From: an uncultured Duncaniella sp.
GTDB taxonomy: Bacteria > Bacteroidota > Bacteroidia > Bacteroidales > Muribaculaceae
Direction: 5' to 3'
DNA: 64,000 bases
Assembly: GCA_958352885.1 (NCBI GenBank)
Contig: CATWQI010000003.1
Location: 186,001 to 250,000 of the forward strand
Below, in pieces: positions 26,586 to 35,745 of this stretch. Under the pieces are notes generated by a model. That model was not told the DNA's origin. It worked only from the letters and a program-made list of their open reading frames with translations, and did not search any database. A program made the translations under genes and the position numbers. Numbering within the stretch: the stretch's first letter is position 1; every line of letters begins with the position of its first letter.

Positions 26586-28114
26586 GCTGTCTGTCGGACA
26601 ATTCGGTATTTGGATTTCAGATATAGTATCAGCTGCTGCTGTTGGGACCTGGATAAAAGGAGGGTCACTGACGCCACGGTGAATAGTATCACGGACAGCG
26701 AGCAGTTAATCAGCAGGGTGAGCAGTGATTCGCCAAGTGCTGTGTGTACCCATCGAAGTATGGTATAGACGGCAAATTCCACTACGAATACACGGATAAC
26801 TGTCCTGTAAATAAGGTGCAGGACATATCTGATTCCTGTGCGCCTGGAAAGCAGGTAACATGTGGCGGTGAAATACCATAGGATTCCGAAGTTAAACACA
26901 ATGCAGGCTATGAGGGGGGAGTGCCATATATACAGGGCTGCAAAAACGACTGCGATGGTAAAAAGTCCGTCAAGGCACTGGACAAGGTTGATTCCCATGT
27001 TGGCACCCATTGATTTGAGTGATTCGGCGGTTACGAGGGTGACCATTAGAATGGTGTTGGCGAGGAGTTGGATTATACAGATTTCACGAGAGTATTCGGG
27101 GATTTCCGTGAGCCAGATACCCATCACGTAGTTCAGTTCCACAAGAAGCGGCACCCCGAATATGCCGTAGAGTATCATGGAGATTAGGCTTGCGTTTGTG
27201 AGCGATTCCTTGAATTGTCCGAAATCGTTTCTTGCGAAATGCTTTACCATGCCGGGTTTGAATGCGGTAGTGACTGTGAAGGCAAGTCCGGTGACCGCTC
27301 CGGCTACAGTGTTGCCGATTCCGATGGCGGCATTGATCGCCACGCCGAAGAACATGTTGATTACCATGTTGAATCCGGTGCCTTTTAGCATCCGGCTGAC
27401 GGAACCGAATATTTCCCAGAATGAGAACTTCAGCATGGGCTTGAGCAGCTCCTTGTCGAATTTCCAGTGGAATCGTGCTTCCGGAAAGCGTGTGATGCAA
27501 TACCACCGGCTGTATGCGAGCGTTGAGAGCCCGATTATGAAGTTGAGGATGGCATAATATATTAGGTGGTCAAACGATGACGCCGACACGAGATATAGGA
27601 TTCCGAGTCGGGCGAATGACGAATACAGGCTGAGATAAGCGGATATGTTGAATTTTTCATGGGCAATCATGCAGGCATTGTATGGAGCCTGGGGGATGCC
27701 TATCGCAGTACCTATTACCGAAAGGTGAAACACCCACTCGGCGGCTGTCTCCCTTCCGGCGGGGATAAGTAGCTTGGTGCGGAGTATCCACAGCCCGACA
27801 GTTTCACCGAGTATGACCATCAGCACGGCTATGCCTATGAAAATGAACATAGAGGTGCAAAATGTGTCGTTGATGCGTTTCAGGTCACCACGTCCAAGCT
27901 CGAAGGTGATGTAGCGCGATGTGGATGTGCCGAGGCTTTCGGTGAGGAATGCGAACATTCCGAGCACTCCGCCTGCTACATTGAGCAGCCCGTAGTCATC
28001 CACCCCGAGGGCTTCGAGCATGATGCGCACCGAGAAGATGCCCACAATCATCGACACGATGGTGCGGATATAGAGGTAGAGGGCGTTTTTGGCTATTCGG
28101 AGATTTCCTGCCAC
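26582..28114 (-). CDS. Wzx-like polysaccharide flippase
   Basis: 510 residues with about 13-14 membrane helices. The beginning NALYLYIRTIVSMIVGIFSVRIMLEALGVDDYGLLNVAGG is typical of the polysaccharide transporter (PST/MATE-like) family in Bacteroidetes. It is expected to flip the undecaprenyl-linked repeat unit across the inner membrane. It lies 57 bp downstream of the kinase gene and overlaps the next glycosyltransferase by 4 bp. Confidence 0.9.
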   Translation of the reverse strand: MAGNLRIAKNALYLYIRTIVSMIVGIFSVRIMLEALGVDDYGLLNVAGGVLGMFAFLTESLGTSTSRYITFELGRGDLKRINDTFCTSMFIFIGIAVLMVILGETVGLWILRTKLLIPAGRETAAEWVFHLSVIGTAIGIPQAPYNACMIAHEKFNISAYLSLYSSFARLGILYLVSASSFDHLIYYAILNFIIGLSTLAYSRWYCITRFPEARFHWKFDKELLKPMLKFSFWEIFGSVSRMLKGTGFNMVINMFFGVAINAAIGIGNTVAGAVTGLAFTVTTAFKPGMVKHFARNDFGQFKESLTNASLISMILYGIFGVPLLVELNYVMGIWLTEIPEYSREICIIQLLANTILMVTLVTAESLKSMGANMGINLVQCLDGLFTIAVVFAALYIWHSPLIACIVFNFGILWYFTATCYLLSRRTGIRYVLHLIYRTVIRVFVVEFAVYTILRWVHTALGESLLTLLINCSLSVILFTVASVTLLLSRSQQQQLILYLKSKYRIVRQTA

Positions 28115-28171
28115 TGCGGTGTGGGATGATTGTTTCGGAATTCTGTGGAGAGGGTGGCTCGGAGGGTGCGG

Positions 28172-30619
28172 TTATGCCGACTCCTCATTCTCGCCGGATG
28201 ATATGTATTCGCCATAATGACCGTAATGGTAGCCATAGCGATGATATCCGTATTTGTTGTATCCGTAGTGCGAGAATTCCTCGTGGGTTCCGTTGAGGAG
28301 AATGGAGAGGTTGGGGAAACGGCGTTCCTGATACCATTTCTCGATGTCGGGAAGGAATGCCCTGTCAAGCAGGTGGGCGCGGATGACAAAGAGTGTCATC
28401 TCGACATATCTGCTTATGATGGCAGCATCAGCCACAATTTCGACAGGCGGACAGTCAATGAACACATAGTCGTAGTGTTCCTTAAGCTCTTTCATCATTG
28501 AATCGAAACGGCTGTTGAAGAGGAGCTCCGACGGGTTGGGCGGAATGGTGCCGACCGGCATTACGTCAAGGTCGCCGAGCTTTACGATTATGTCATTGTA
28601 GTCTGCCACCTGGGCGCTGAGATAGTTAGACACGCCTTGTGCCGGCGAGTTGACATAAGAGGAAAGTGATGCTTTGCGTAGGTCGAGGTCGACGGCTATG
28701 ACTTTTTTTCCTTTTATGGCGAGCGATGTGGCGAGGTTGGCGGTTATGAATGTCTTGCCGCTGCCCGGATTCATCGATGTCATCATTATGACATGGTGGC
28801 TCCCCTCGAAACCGAGTATGAACTCAAGGTTCGTGCGCACTACACGGAATGCCTCGTTCATGACGTTGCGGCTCTTCTCCTTCACCACGAGATGGAAGTC
28901 ATTCACTTCCTTGGCAACCTTCTTTGAGCTGTTGCGCTTCTTAGCCACGGTGGCGAGAGGTATTTCGCCTACGAACGGAGCGTGCAATGATTCGAGATCC
29001 TTCCGTCCGCGCACCGAGGTGTTGAAGTTCTCAATCAGCATGAGTACCAGACCCGGAACAAGCAGCCCGATTCCGATGGCGACGGCAAGCACAACCGGTG
29101 AATTGGGGAGTATGGGGACCGGATTGGAGCGGGGGTGCTCAATCACTCGTGTGTTGTAGGCGGTGAATGCCTGTGAAAGCTCGTTTTCCTCACGCTTCTG
29201 GAGCAGGAACAGGTAGAGTGATTCCTTGACTTTCTGCTGGCGTTCAACCGAGAGGAGGTATTTCGCCTGCTGGGGGTTGGCGACAATCCGTGACACAGCC
29301 TGCGACTGCGCCGAGGTTACTGTGCGCTTCTGGGTGTTGAGCATTGTGATTTCGTTGTCGAGCGAAGCGAGGATGGATGTTTTCATCGTCTGAAGCTTCT
29401 GGTCTATGTCCATCACAAGCGGATTCTGTTCGGATGATACCGACAGGTGGTTGTTGCGCTGTAGAAGGAGGGCGTTGTAAGCCTGAATCTGGGCTTCGAT
29501 ACTCGGATTGTCGATTCCGGAGTTAGCCGGAAGTTGCTCTTTCTCATGCAGTCCGTCGGTGAGGTAATTGCGGATATACTTGGTCATGTACATCCTGTTG
29601 TCGATTTCACGTCCCTGTGATTCCGATGCTGTCATCTGGCTGACTGCGATACCACCCATGGTGCTTACGTCGGTCATTAGGTTGCGGGACTTGTAATCGG
29701 ATATGTCGTTGTCGACGTTGCCGAGTTCTCCTTCGATTATGGCGAGTCTGTCCTTGATGAATTCCGTAGTGCTCGTGGTGATTTGGTTACGGTCCTTGAC
29801 CCAGTTCTCATTGTAGACGGCTACGAGTGTCGACAGGATGTCCTCGCCGCGTGCCCTGGAAACGTCATTGAACGAAATGTCGATAATCGATGCTTTCTGG
29901 TCGCGCTGTGTGGCGATTATCCGGGAATGAATGTCGTTGACAGTCTCACGCATGCTTTTGCGCTCCACGGTGAGATTGTCCTTCATGCCGCCTACATAGT
30001 AGGATGTGGGGACTACCTGCATTATTCCGAGAGGAGTCTTTACGGTCTGTCCGAGTTTGAACGAATAACTTCCGTCGAGTTCCTGGTTGTTGAGTGTCAG
30101 TGAGGATATGGATATTGTGCTGTCGCTTTTCAGCTGCAGGTCGAATTTAGCGACATCAGTTTCGAGCAAATCGGGCATCTCCACTCTTACAGGGAGGTCC
30201 ATGGCGTAGGCGAGATTATCATGGAAAGCGCCTGAGTGGAAATAGTCGGTGTTAAGTTTCAGCCGTTTCACGATTTCGGAGGTCACAGCTATGGTTTTCA
30301 TCGACATGATTTCGTTGGTGATGTTGACGCCCTGCGGACGTATGCCGAGCTCGTTGAGCAAATCCTCCGACGCTCCCTTGCTGTCCTCCGCCTTAATCAT
30401 GATGGATGTGGTGGATACGTAGACATTGGGCGTAATCTGGAGGTAATAATAGGCGGCTGACAAGGCTATGATAAGTGATAGCACAAACCATTTCCAGTTG
30501 CCGGCGAATAGATAGAGGGTGTCCTTGAATTTGACGAAACCTTCATTGTGCCGTCGGGTCGGTACCTCTGTGTTGATTATTATGCTGTTTTGTTCAGCTT
30601 TGTTAAGATTGCGTTCCAT
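28172..30619 (-). CDS. Wzz/Wzc-like chain-length and tyrosine kinase protein (BY-kinase)
   Basis: 815 residues. Order of domains: cytoplasmic start, membrane helix (about 41-63), Wzz-type periplasmic domain with long coiled regions, second membrane helix near residue 500 (NSPVVLAVAIGIGLLVPGLVLMLI), then a cytoplasmic kinase with Walker A SMNPGSGKT (near 602-610), Walker A' VIAVDLDLRKAS and Walker B YDYVFIDCPP. The C-terminus has a tyrosine-rich tail with about ten Tyr (HYGYNKYGYHRYGYHYG), the expected autophosphorylation cluster. The protein controls polysaccharide length and export together with the Wza-like protein encoded 117 bp upstream. Confidence 0.93.
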   Translation of the reverse strand: MERNLNKAEQNSIIINTEVPTRRHNEGFVKFKDTLYLFAGNWKWFVLSLIIALSAAYYYLQITPNVYVSTTSIMIKAEDSKGASEDLLNELGIRPQGVNITNEIMSMKTIAVTSEIVKRLKLNTDYFHSGAFHDNLAYAMDLPVRVEMPDLLETDVAKFDLQLKSDSTISISSLTLNNQELDGSYSFKLGQTVKTPLGIMQVVPTSYYVGGMKDNLTVERKSMRETVNDIHSRIIATQRDQKASIIDISFNDVSRARGEDILSTLVAVYNENWVKDRNQITTSTTEFIKDRLAIIEGELGNVDNDISDYKSRNLMTDVSTMGGIAVSQMTASESQGREIDNRMYMTKYIRNYLTDGLHEKEQLPANSGIDNPSIEAQIQAYNALLLQRNNHLSVSSEQNPLVMDIDQKLQTMKTSILASLDNEITMLNTQKRTVTSAQSQAVSRIVANPQQAKYLLSVERQQKVKESLYLFLLQKREENELSQAFTAYNTRVIEHPRSNPVPILPNSPVVLAVAIGIGLLVPGLVLMLIENFNTSVRGRKDLESLHAPFVGEIPLATVAKKRNSSKKVAKEVNDFHLVVKEKSRNVMNEAFRVVRTNLEFILGFEGSHHVIMMTSMNPGSGKTFITANLATSLAIKGKKVIAVDLDLRKASLSSYVNSPAQGVSNYLSAQVADYNDIIVKLGDLDVMPVGTIPPNPSELLFNSRFDSMMKELKEHYDYVFIDCPPVEIVADAAIISRYVEMTLFVIRAHLLDRAFLPDIEKWYQERRFPNLSILLNGTHEEFSHYGYNKYGYHRYGYHYGHYGEYISSGENEESA

Positions 30620-30736
30620 CGTTTTTCAGCTTGGATGATTTTAAAAGTCAGGAGATTAAGATAGGTTTGTGAGGAAGTGGATTTGCAGGGGCTGATTTCT
30701 CCGCTCCATCGTGTGAATGTATAATGTAGCTAACCC

Positions 30737-31534
30737 CTACTTAGTGAAGAGGATTACAAGAGTAGTGGCGAACGAGAACATTGACATCCAGAAGCTTGGG
30801 GTCATGTAGCTGTTGCCGTTGGCGGTTGACTGATTGGCTTTTACCTGCGTTGGCTCGATGTAAATCAGGTCGTTCTGGCGTACATAATAAGCAGGCGACG
30901 AGTATACATTGTCGGCGCTTGTGAGGTCGACACGGTAGGGGACCTGGCGTCCGTTCTCTGTGCGCAGCACAAGGATGTTGGTACGCTTGCCGCTGATGTT
31001 GAGGTCACCGGATATTGACAGGGCTTCAAGGAGGTTCATCTTGTCGGACGGGAATATGTGCCGCCCCACGCCGGACTCACCGATGATGTAATATGCCATT
31101 TCAGGAAACTCGACAGTGACAATGGGGTCACGGAGCAGGCTTCCTGCCAGCAGGCGATACTTGACGAGCTGTGCCACCTGGAGACGGGTGAGTCCTTCTA
31201 CCGAGATTTGTCCGAGAATTGGCATGTCAATCTTGCCGTTTTTGTCCACTGTGTACAGCGATACCTGCCCGGATGAGCCTGATGAGCCTAATGAGCGCTG
31301 GATGTTGAACATTTTTGCGAGTTCTTCGTCGCGGCTGTGTACGGTTATGTCAAGCTTGTCGCCTGGCTGAAGTCGTAGTTCACCTCCGTCCTGGAGAGTC
31401 AGGACGGCATTTGTTGGGAGGTCCTGCATGTAGACGATGTCTTTTGCAGGTCCGCAGCTTGTGGCTACGGCAGCGAGGATTATTAAGGCTGTGAGCCAGA
31501 GTTTCTTTCCGATTGCGATGAGTGATTGGTTCAT
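30737..31534 (-). CDS. Wza-like polysaccharide export lipoprotein
   Basis: 265 residues with a lipoprotein signal (Cys27 in AVATSC). The polysaccharide export domain starts at LQPGDKLDITVHSRDEELAKMFN, continues with GKIDMPILGQISVEGLTRLQVAQLV, and is followed by an SLBB-like domain (YIIGESGVGRHIFPSDKMNLLEALSISG). A C-terminal hydrophobic helix (FWMSMFSFATTLVILF) could span the outer membrane, as in Wza. It forms the outer-membrane exit channel for the polymer. It lies between the regulator and the kinase. Confidence 0.92.
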   Translation of the reverse strand: MNQSLIAIGKKLWLTALIILAAVATSCGPAKDIVYMQDLPTNAVLTLQDGGELRLQPGDKLDITVHSRDEELAKMFNIQRSLGSSGSSGQVSLYTVDKNGKIDMPILGQISVEGLTRLQVAQLVKYRLLAGSLLRDPIVTVEFPEMAYYIIGESGVGRHIFPSDKMNLLEALSISGDLNISGKRTNILVLRTENGRQVPYRVDLTSADNVYSSPAYYVRQNDLIYIEPTQVKANQSTANGNSYMTPSFWMSMFSFATTLVILFTK

Positions 31535-31546
31535 GTGTCTGGTCTG

Positions 31547-32086
31547 TTAAGTAGTTTCTATTTTCTGGAGGAAGCAGCGTGGTATGTAGCTTGTGGCTAC
31601 GGCACACAGCCCTTTTATGGTCACCACGAGCCTGTGGTCGTCTTTTATGCGGATTATGTGTCCCTCCGAGCCTTTGAACGGGCCTTCGGTCACCCTTACG
31701 AGGTCGCCTTTGTGATAACGGGGGGAGTCTTCGCCGATGTATTCCACGCCTGTTTCCCCGTTTGATGTCACGAGCATGAACACGTTCATCTCATGTTCGG
31801 GTATCGGCACCGGTTCGCGGCGCAATTCGTTTCGGCGCGAGTATATCATAGCTTTCCCCTCGAACATCGGTTGGAGTGCTTTAGCTTCGTCCGGGGTGGA
31901 GCGGAAGAACATTAGTGATGATATGAGCGGGCGGGTCAATTTCTTTTTTGCCCCGTCACGCTCGACCATTATTGTCGTCATGGGGATATAGCTTTCGATG
32001 CCTTTCTCCTTCAAGCGGGCTTCCATGTCAAACACTTTGTTGTAAAAGACCTTGAGGGCAAACCATCGGAGTTGGGTCAGGGACAT
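31547..32086 (-). CDS. UpxY-family transcription antiterminator
   Basis: 179 residues with the start at ATG 32086 (MSLTQLRWFALKVFYNKVF); the frame is open back to a TTG at 32131. The N-terminal NusG-like (NGN) domain is visible (WFALKVFYNKVFDMEARLKEKGIESYIPM), and the end contains a KOW-like motif (YHKGDLVRVTEGPFKGSEGHIIRI). In Bacteroides, UpxY proteins bind the leader of their own capsule transcript and prevent premature termination. It is the first gene of the ~21-kb locus and follows a ~430-nt leader, as expected for such a regulator. No UpxZ-like partner gene is visible next to it. Confidence 0.9.
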   Translation of the reverse strand: MSLTQLRWFALKVFYNKVFDMEARLKEKGIESYIPMTTIMVERDGAKKKLTRPLISSLMFFRSTPDEAKALQPMFEGKAMIYSRRNELRREPVPIPEHEMNVFMLVTSNGETGVEYIGEDSPRYHKGDLVRVTEGPFKGSEGHIIRIKDDHRLVVTIKGLCAVATSYIPRCFLQKIETT

Positions 32087-32531
32087 TGGCGTAGTGGTGG
32101 ATTTTAAGGTGTGTAACTTTTTTGAAATCAAATGAGTATATTTCGGTCAAAGCAACTATTGTTACTTTTATGTGTCCTGCGTAATATTCGCAAAGGCGTA
32201 TTTCTTTCATTCCCCGCCTCATTTGTGGGGCGGGTGTCGTCAGGTCAGTCCGGCTATTTCAAAATCTTCATTCAATTCATTTGAAACTTCGAATCTCAGT
32301 CTCCTTCCCGACCCGGGAAGTACCGGCTGTGACCTCGAAATCTCAGCATTGTTCAAGCAAGATTGTGATTAATAGACTCTTGCTACTATCTCTATGTTTC
32401 TTTGTCAGAGAGTGAGCATTATTTTAACACGGAGAAATGAATGGTGATGTCATTCGCCAGGAGTCAGAATTAAACACACTCTAATGGGTGAAATTAGTTA
32501 CTTATGCCATGGTTTCGTATATGCAAAGTTA
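32087..32531 (-). promoter_or_regulatory. Long leader and promoter of the polysaccharide locus
   Basis: The minus strand carries TAACTTTG (32524-32531), an exact -7 box, about 440 bp before the regulator start. Downstream in the leader are a perfect 7-bp hairpin CTTCCCG/CGGGAAG with a 3-nt loop (32304-32320) and a CCCGCC/GGCGGG pairing (32213-32234). A near-repeat reading TTCGAATCTCAG (32288-32299) and CTCGAAATCTCAG (32334-32346) flanks the first hairpin. No long inverted repeats bracketing the promoter were found, so an invertible promoter of the B. fragilis kind is not supported. The leader is a plausible target of UpxY-type antitermination. Confidence 0.5.
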
Positions 32532-32618
32532 CAAAAAAATGCGAATTTCTAATATTAATTTTGCTGAAAAAACAGTAGTTAAATTTATTATTCGTAACCA
32601 GCCACTATGAATGGTGTG

Positions 32619-32665
32619 AAAAAAAGAGACCTCGGGATGTGCCGATTGTCGGTACATCCCGAGGT
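32619..32665 (-). terminator. Rho-independent terminator after the MetE-like gene
   Basis: A 12-bp perfect stem, ACCTCGGGATGT (32629-32640) with ACATCCCGAGGT (32654-32665). On the minus strand it is followed by TCTCTTTTTTTC. It closes the transcript of the gene at 32687-33799. Confidence 0.92.
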
Positions 32666-32686
32666 AATATGTGTATGCTGTGAGGC

Positions 32687-33799
32687 TTAAGCCTGTTCGG
32701 CTGCTTGTTTCAGAAGGTCGATTTTAGTCCATTGGGATTCATAGTTGAGACCCTGGCGTTCACGGTCGGCGACTTTGAAACCGCATGTGGGGCTGATGGA
32801 TATGAATTCCATCGGCACATATCGGTTTGCCACATGTATTGCCTCTATAATGTCGTTGACATTCTCCATGTTGGGGAGGCTTCCATCCACGAGTCCGAGT
32901 ATGGCACGTTTGCCTGCGGGAAGCCATTTCAGCACTTCGATGTGCTCAGGGCTATTTATGTCGAACGGGAGGAGGAATGCGTCGGCATCGACCTCTTCGA
33001 GCATCCGGCGCAGGTGGAGGAGCTCCTTCTCGTCGCCCCAGCGTGGTATCGAGGTCTCGTCGGCGGCTATGTTCAAGGTGATTTCGAGGTCGGCAGGACG
33101 GTTTCCCACGGTGCGGTTGAGCAGCCCGATGAGGGTTTCTGTAACTCTGTCGGCGTCTATGCCACCGAGAAGCAGCATCTTTTCATAGTGCGGGTCTCCG
33201 AGACGTCCCCATACGGATGTGTCAAGCTGGATATGGCGGCACCCGAGTCTGTAAAACTCGTCAATAGTGCTGCGGTATGCATCCACGATGTCGTCAATCA
33301 GGGTTTCGGGGGTGTCATATATCTTGGATATATCCCCGTTTCCAGAGGTGAGTATCCGCATATATAGCTCGCCCGGCGAGGGGACGGTCTGCCTTATCTC
33401 GGCGCGTCCGGATGCAAGTTCCTCCATGTGGGCGTATTTTGCAAAGAACGGGTGCTGCGGGTTGAATGCGATTTTCCCGGTGAATCGGAGAAGGTCGTGG
33501 CGTGTCACCTCGTCCTGGTACACACGTCCGGTGTCGATGCGCTCGCGGCTCATGCCCTCAAGTCCTTCCCAGAAGTCCTGGTCCCATCTTTTGCGGCGTA
33601 TTTCGCCGTCGGTAACTATTTTAAGCCCTGATTCGATTTCGCGGTCAATGAGGCGGTTGATTACCGCATCTTCGATTTCACGTACTTCCTCAACTGATTT
33701 GGCGCCATGCGCCATTTCGCTGCGTGCGATTTCCAGCTCTTCAGGCTGGAGAAAACTACCCACGATTTCTACGCGGGGTCTGGTCTGTGATAATGTCAT
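32687..33799 (-). CDS. Short cobalamin-independent methionine synthase-like protein (YxjG/YxjH type)
   Basis: 370 residues, matching the single-domain MetE-like proteins rather than the ~750-residue MetE. Visible: VGSFLQPEEL at the start, the CRHIQLDTSVWGRLGDP region with a zinc-ligand-type His, NIAADE, and ISPTCGFK near the C-terminus with the zinc-ligand Cys. This family is thought to transfer a methyl group to homocysteine or a related thiol; the methyl donor for short forms is not settled. It has its own promoter candidate (TACTTTTG at 33873-33880) and a strong terminator, so it is monocistronic. Confidence 0.82.
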   Translation of the reverse strand: MTLSQTRPRVEIVGSFLQPEELEIARSEMAHGAKSVEEVREIEDAVINRLIDREIESGLKIVTDGEIRRKRWDQDFWEGLEGMSRERIDTGRVYQDEVTRHDLLRFTGKIAFNPQHPFFAKYAHMEELASGRAEIRQTVPSPGELYMRILTSGNGDISKIYDTPETLIDDIVDAYRSTIDEFYRLGCRHIQLDTSVWGRLGDPHYEKMLLLGGIDADRVTETLIGLLNRTVGNRPADLEITLNIAADETSIPRWGDEKELLHLRRMLEEVDADAFLLPFDINSPEHIEVLKWLPAGKRAILGLVDGSLPNMENVNDIIEAIHVANRYVPMEFISISPTCGFKVADRERQGLNYESQWTKIDLLKQAAEQA

Positions 33800-33872
33800 A
33801 ATGGCTAAACTTTTTCAGAATTTAGTCTGTCTCTGCCAACTTTTCACATGGGGTAAATCCATGAATATCACG

Positions 33873-33880
33873 CAAAAGTA
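33873..33880 (-). promoter_or_regulatory. -7 element for the MetE-like gene
   Basis: TACTTTTG on the minus strand (matches TAnnTTTG), leaving a leader of about 70 nt before the ATG at 33799. No clear -33 box. Confidence 0.45.
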
Positions 33881-33941
33881 TATAAAATGATTGTGCGGAT
33901 GTGTATTACCTGTGTTAAAAAATGCAAAATAGGGTCTCGGT

Positions 33942-34676
33942 CTATCGGTCTATGCTGTTGATTTCAAATGTGTTGAATGTCATTGTTATGGCGTCGAACA
34001 GGAGCATGCGGTTGGTGAGCAAATCGCCCGTCTTGACTATCCATTTCACCACTTCCGTTGCCTGTAGCGTGCCGATGACACCCACTACGGTGTTCATCAC
34101 TCCGTCAATGACGCATGGCAGCTCCTCGGTGGGGGCTGTGGTGTCAAATATGTCCCTGTACGTGGCGTTTCCCGGTGTGTGGGTGAATATCTGTCCTGAA
34201 AACCGGGATACGGCTCCATAGACAAACGGTTTGCCGAGGCTGACACATGTGTCGTTGATAAGCAGCCGTGCTTCCAGATTGTCGGTGCAGTCCACCACAA
34301 TGTCATAGCCGCCGATGAGTTCCACGGCATTTTCACCTGTAAGGAAAAATGGATACAGCGCAGTCCTGACCTCGGGGTTTATGCGGGTCATGGCATCACG
34401 AGCGGATTCCACTTTAGGAGTGCCTATGTCTGGTGTGCCGTGCATTATCTGCCGCTGTAGATTGCTCAGGCTGACAGTGTCGGCATCTATAATCCCTATG
34501 GTGCCGACCCCCGCTGCCGCAAGATAGAGTCCTACGGGTGAGCCGAGTCCTCCTGCGCCAACCATCAGGACTCTGGCGTCGCCAAGGGCTTTCTGTCCAG
34601 GAAGGTCAATCTCGCATAGTGAGATGTGCCCCTTGTAACGTATCTGCTGTTCCCGTGTGAGGGTGTCAAGACTCAT
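33942..34676 (-). CDS. ThiF/MoeB/HesA-family E1-like protein lacking zinc cysteines
   Basis: 244 residues with the start at ATG 34676 (MSLDTLTREQQIRYKGHISLCEI), overlapping the bioB stop by 11 bp. The adenylation domain is intact: VGAGGLGSPVGLYLAAAGVG (nucleotide loop), SLSNLQRQ and VDCTDN. In place of the two Cys-x-x-Cys pairs of MoeB/E. coli ThiF it has NATYRDIF and ends at FEINSIDR. One Cys remains in ELPCVIDGV, at about the position of the ThiF catalytic Cys. The protein should adenylate the C-terminus of a sulfur carrier (ThiS- or MoaD-like), but no such carrier gene is next to it. Zinc-less ThiF forms are known in Bacteroidetes. Confidence 0.82.
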   Translation of the reverse strand: MSLDTLTREQQIRYKGHISLCEIDLPGQKALGDARVLMVGAGGLGSPVGLYLAAAGVGTIGIIDADTVSLSNLQRQIMHGTPDIGTPKVESARDAMTRINPEVRTALYPFFLTGENAVELIGGYDIVVDCTDNLEARLLINDTCVSLGKPFVYGAVSRFSGQIFTHTPGNATYRDIFDTTAPTEELPCVIDGVMNTVVGVIGTLQATEVVKWIVKTGDLLTNRMLLFDAITMTFNTFEINSIDR

Positions 34677-35643
34677 AGATGTATCCTCCCTCAGCCACAA
34701 GTTCCTTGTCCTGGGCTATCTGTGCGCCGATGGTGGTGAGCAAGTCGCCCATGATTGCGCCGTTGATGCCTATGCGCATTGCCTTGATCTGGGTCTCGCG
34801 TGTCATCCGAGCCCTTCCTCCGGCAAAGCGCAGCACTATCCTGGGATGCGCCATGCGGAATATTGCCACAGTGGTGAGAATTTCCTCCTCCGATAGGGCA
34901 GGCGCGCCTTCAAGAGGCGTTCCGGGGATTGGCTGGAGTATGTTTATAGGTATCGATATGGGATTTATTTCACGGAGCGTGACGGCAAATTCGGCACGTT
35001 GCCTCATAGTTTCCCCCATGCCTATTATGCCTCCGCTGCAGATTTCCATGCCTGCTGCCGCAGCCGCTCTGATTGATTTGATTTTGTCGGCTATGGTATG
35101 GGAGGAGCAGAGGGTAGGGAAGTGGCTGGGGGCTGTCTCAAGGTTGCAATGGTAGCGGCGCACACCTGCGGCGTAGAGTTTGTCGAAGTCCTCCTTCTCA
35201 AGCAGTCCCATGGATGCGCACAGCCCCATGCCGGGATGCTTGCTATGTATCTCGCGGTAATAGTCACACAGGGTGTCAAGTGACTTGCCGCCGAGGCGCC
35301 TGCCGCTGGTCACCATTGAGAACCGTCCTATGCCCTGGCTGCGGTTGTAATCGGCAAGATCGGTGCATGTGTCGTGGTCCACAAGGGGGTAGAGCGCTAT
35401 GTCGGTGGTGTGGCGGGCGGATTGGGCGCACCATTTGCAATCCTCCGGGCATTTGCCGGAACGTGCGTTGACTATGGAGCATGAGTCGAACTTGCGTGAG
35501 CTGAACCGTGCGGTTATCTCCGCTGCGGCATCCCATAGTTCCTTCTGACGGGATGGCTCCAGTTCTGCCAGTTCCATTACTTCGGAGTCGGTTATGTCCC
35601 CTCCGGATAATATCTTGTTTTTGAGTGCCTGAATGTCAATCAT
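34666..35643 (-). CDS. bioB: Biotin synthase
   Basis: 325 residues, the normal length. The radical SAM motif Cys65-x3-Cys69-x2-Cys72 is present (SGKCPEDCKWCAQS). Further motifs are YHCNLET (cluster-ligand Cys), CSGGIIGMGE and FAGGRARMT (Arg ligand of the [2Fe-2S] cluster). It inserts sulfur into dethiobiotin. It overlaps the ThiF-like gene that follows. No bioA/D/F genes are in the window. Confidence 0.95.
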   Translation of the reverse strand: MIDIQALKNKILSGGDITDSEVMELAELEPSRQKELWDAAAEITARFSSRKFDSCSIVNARSGKCPEDCKWCAQSARHTTDIALYPLVDHDTCTDLADYNRSQGIGRFSMVTSGRRLGGKSLDTLCDYYREIHSKHPGMGLCASMGLLEKEDFDKLYAAGVRRYHCNLETAPSHFPTLCSSHTIADKIKSIRAAAAAGMEICSGGIIGMGETMRQRAEFAVTLREINPISIPINILQPIPGTPLEGAPALSEEEILTTVAIFRMAHPRIVLRFAGGRARMTRETQIKAMRIGINGAIMGDLLTTIGAQIAQDKELVAEGGYIYES

Positions 35644-35648
35644 GGGTG

Positions 35649-35656
35649 CAAAATTA
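35649..35656 (-). promoter_or_regulatory. bioB promoter -7 element next to the start codon
   Basis: TAATTTTG on the minus strand, with only 5 bases between the box and the ATG at 35643-35641. The transcript would be leaderless or nearly so. No clear -33 element. Confidence 0.55.
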
Positions 35657-35745
35657 CTTAAATTGCATATAAAATATGTGCTTTACGGGATAAAATTTTT
35701 ATCACATATTTATTTTACCGCACTGTTTACGCATTTCCGGGAGGT

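Noticed and set aside
32132..32531. Invertible promoter of the B. fragilis capsule type
   Set aside because: No pair of inverted repeats of useful length flanking the -7 box was found by eye.
32705..33367. 220-residue plus-strand reading frame
   Set aside because: Antisense to the MetE-like gene.
33800..33880. Possible SAM-II-like riboswitch before the MetE-like gene (GATTTACC and GACTAAATT segments)
   Set aside because: The pieces resemble parts of the SAM-II core, but the needed helix and pseudoknot could not be formed with the right loop lengths.
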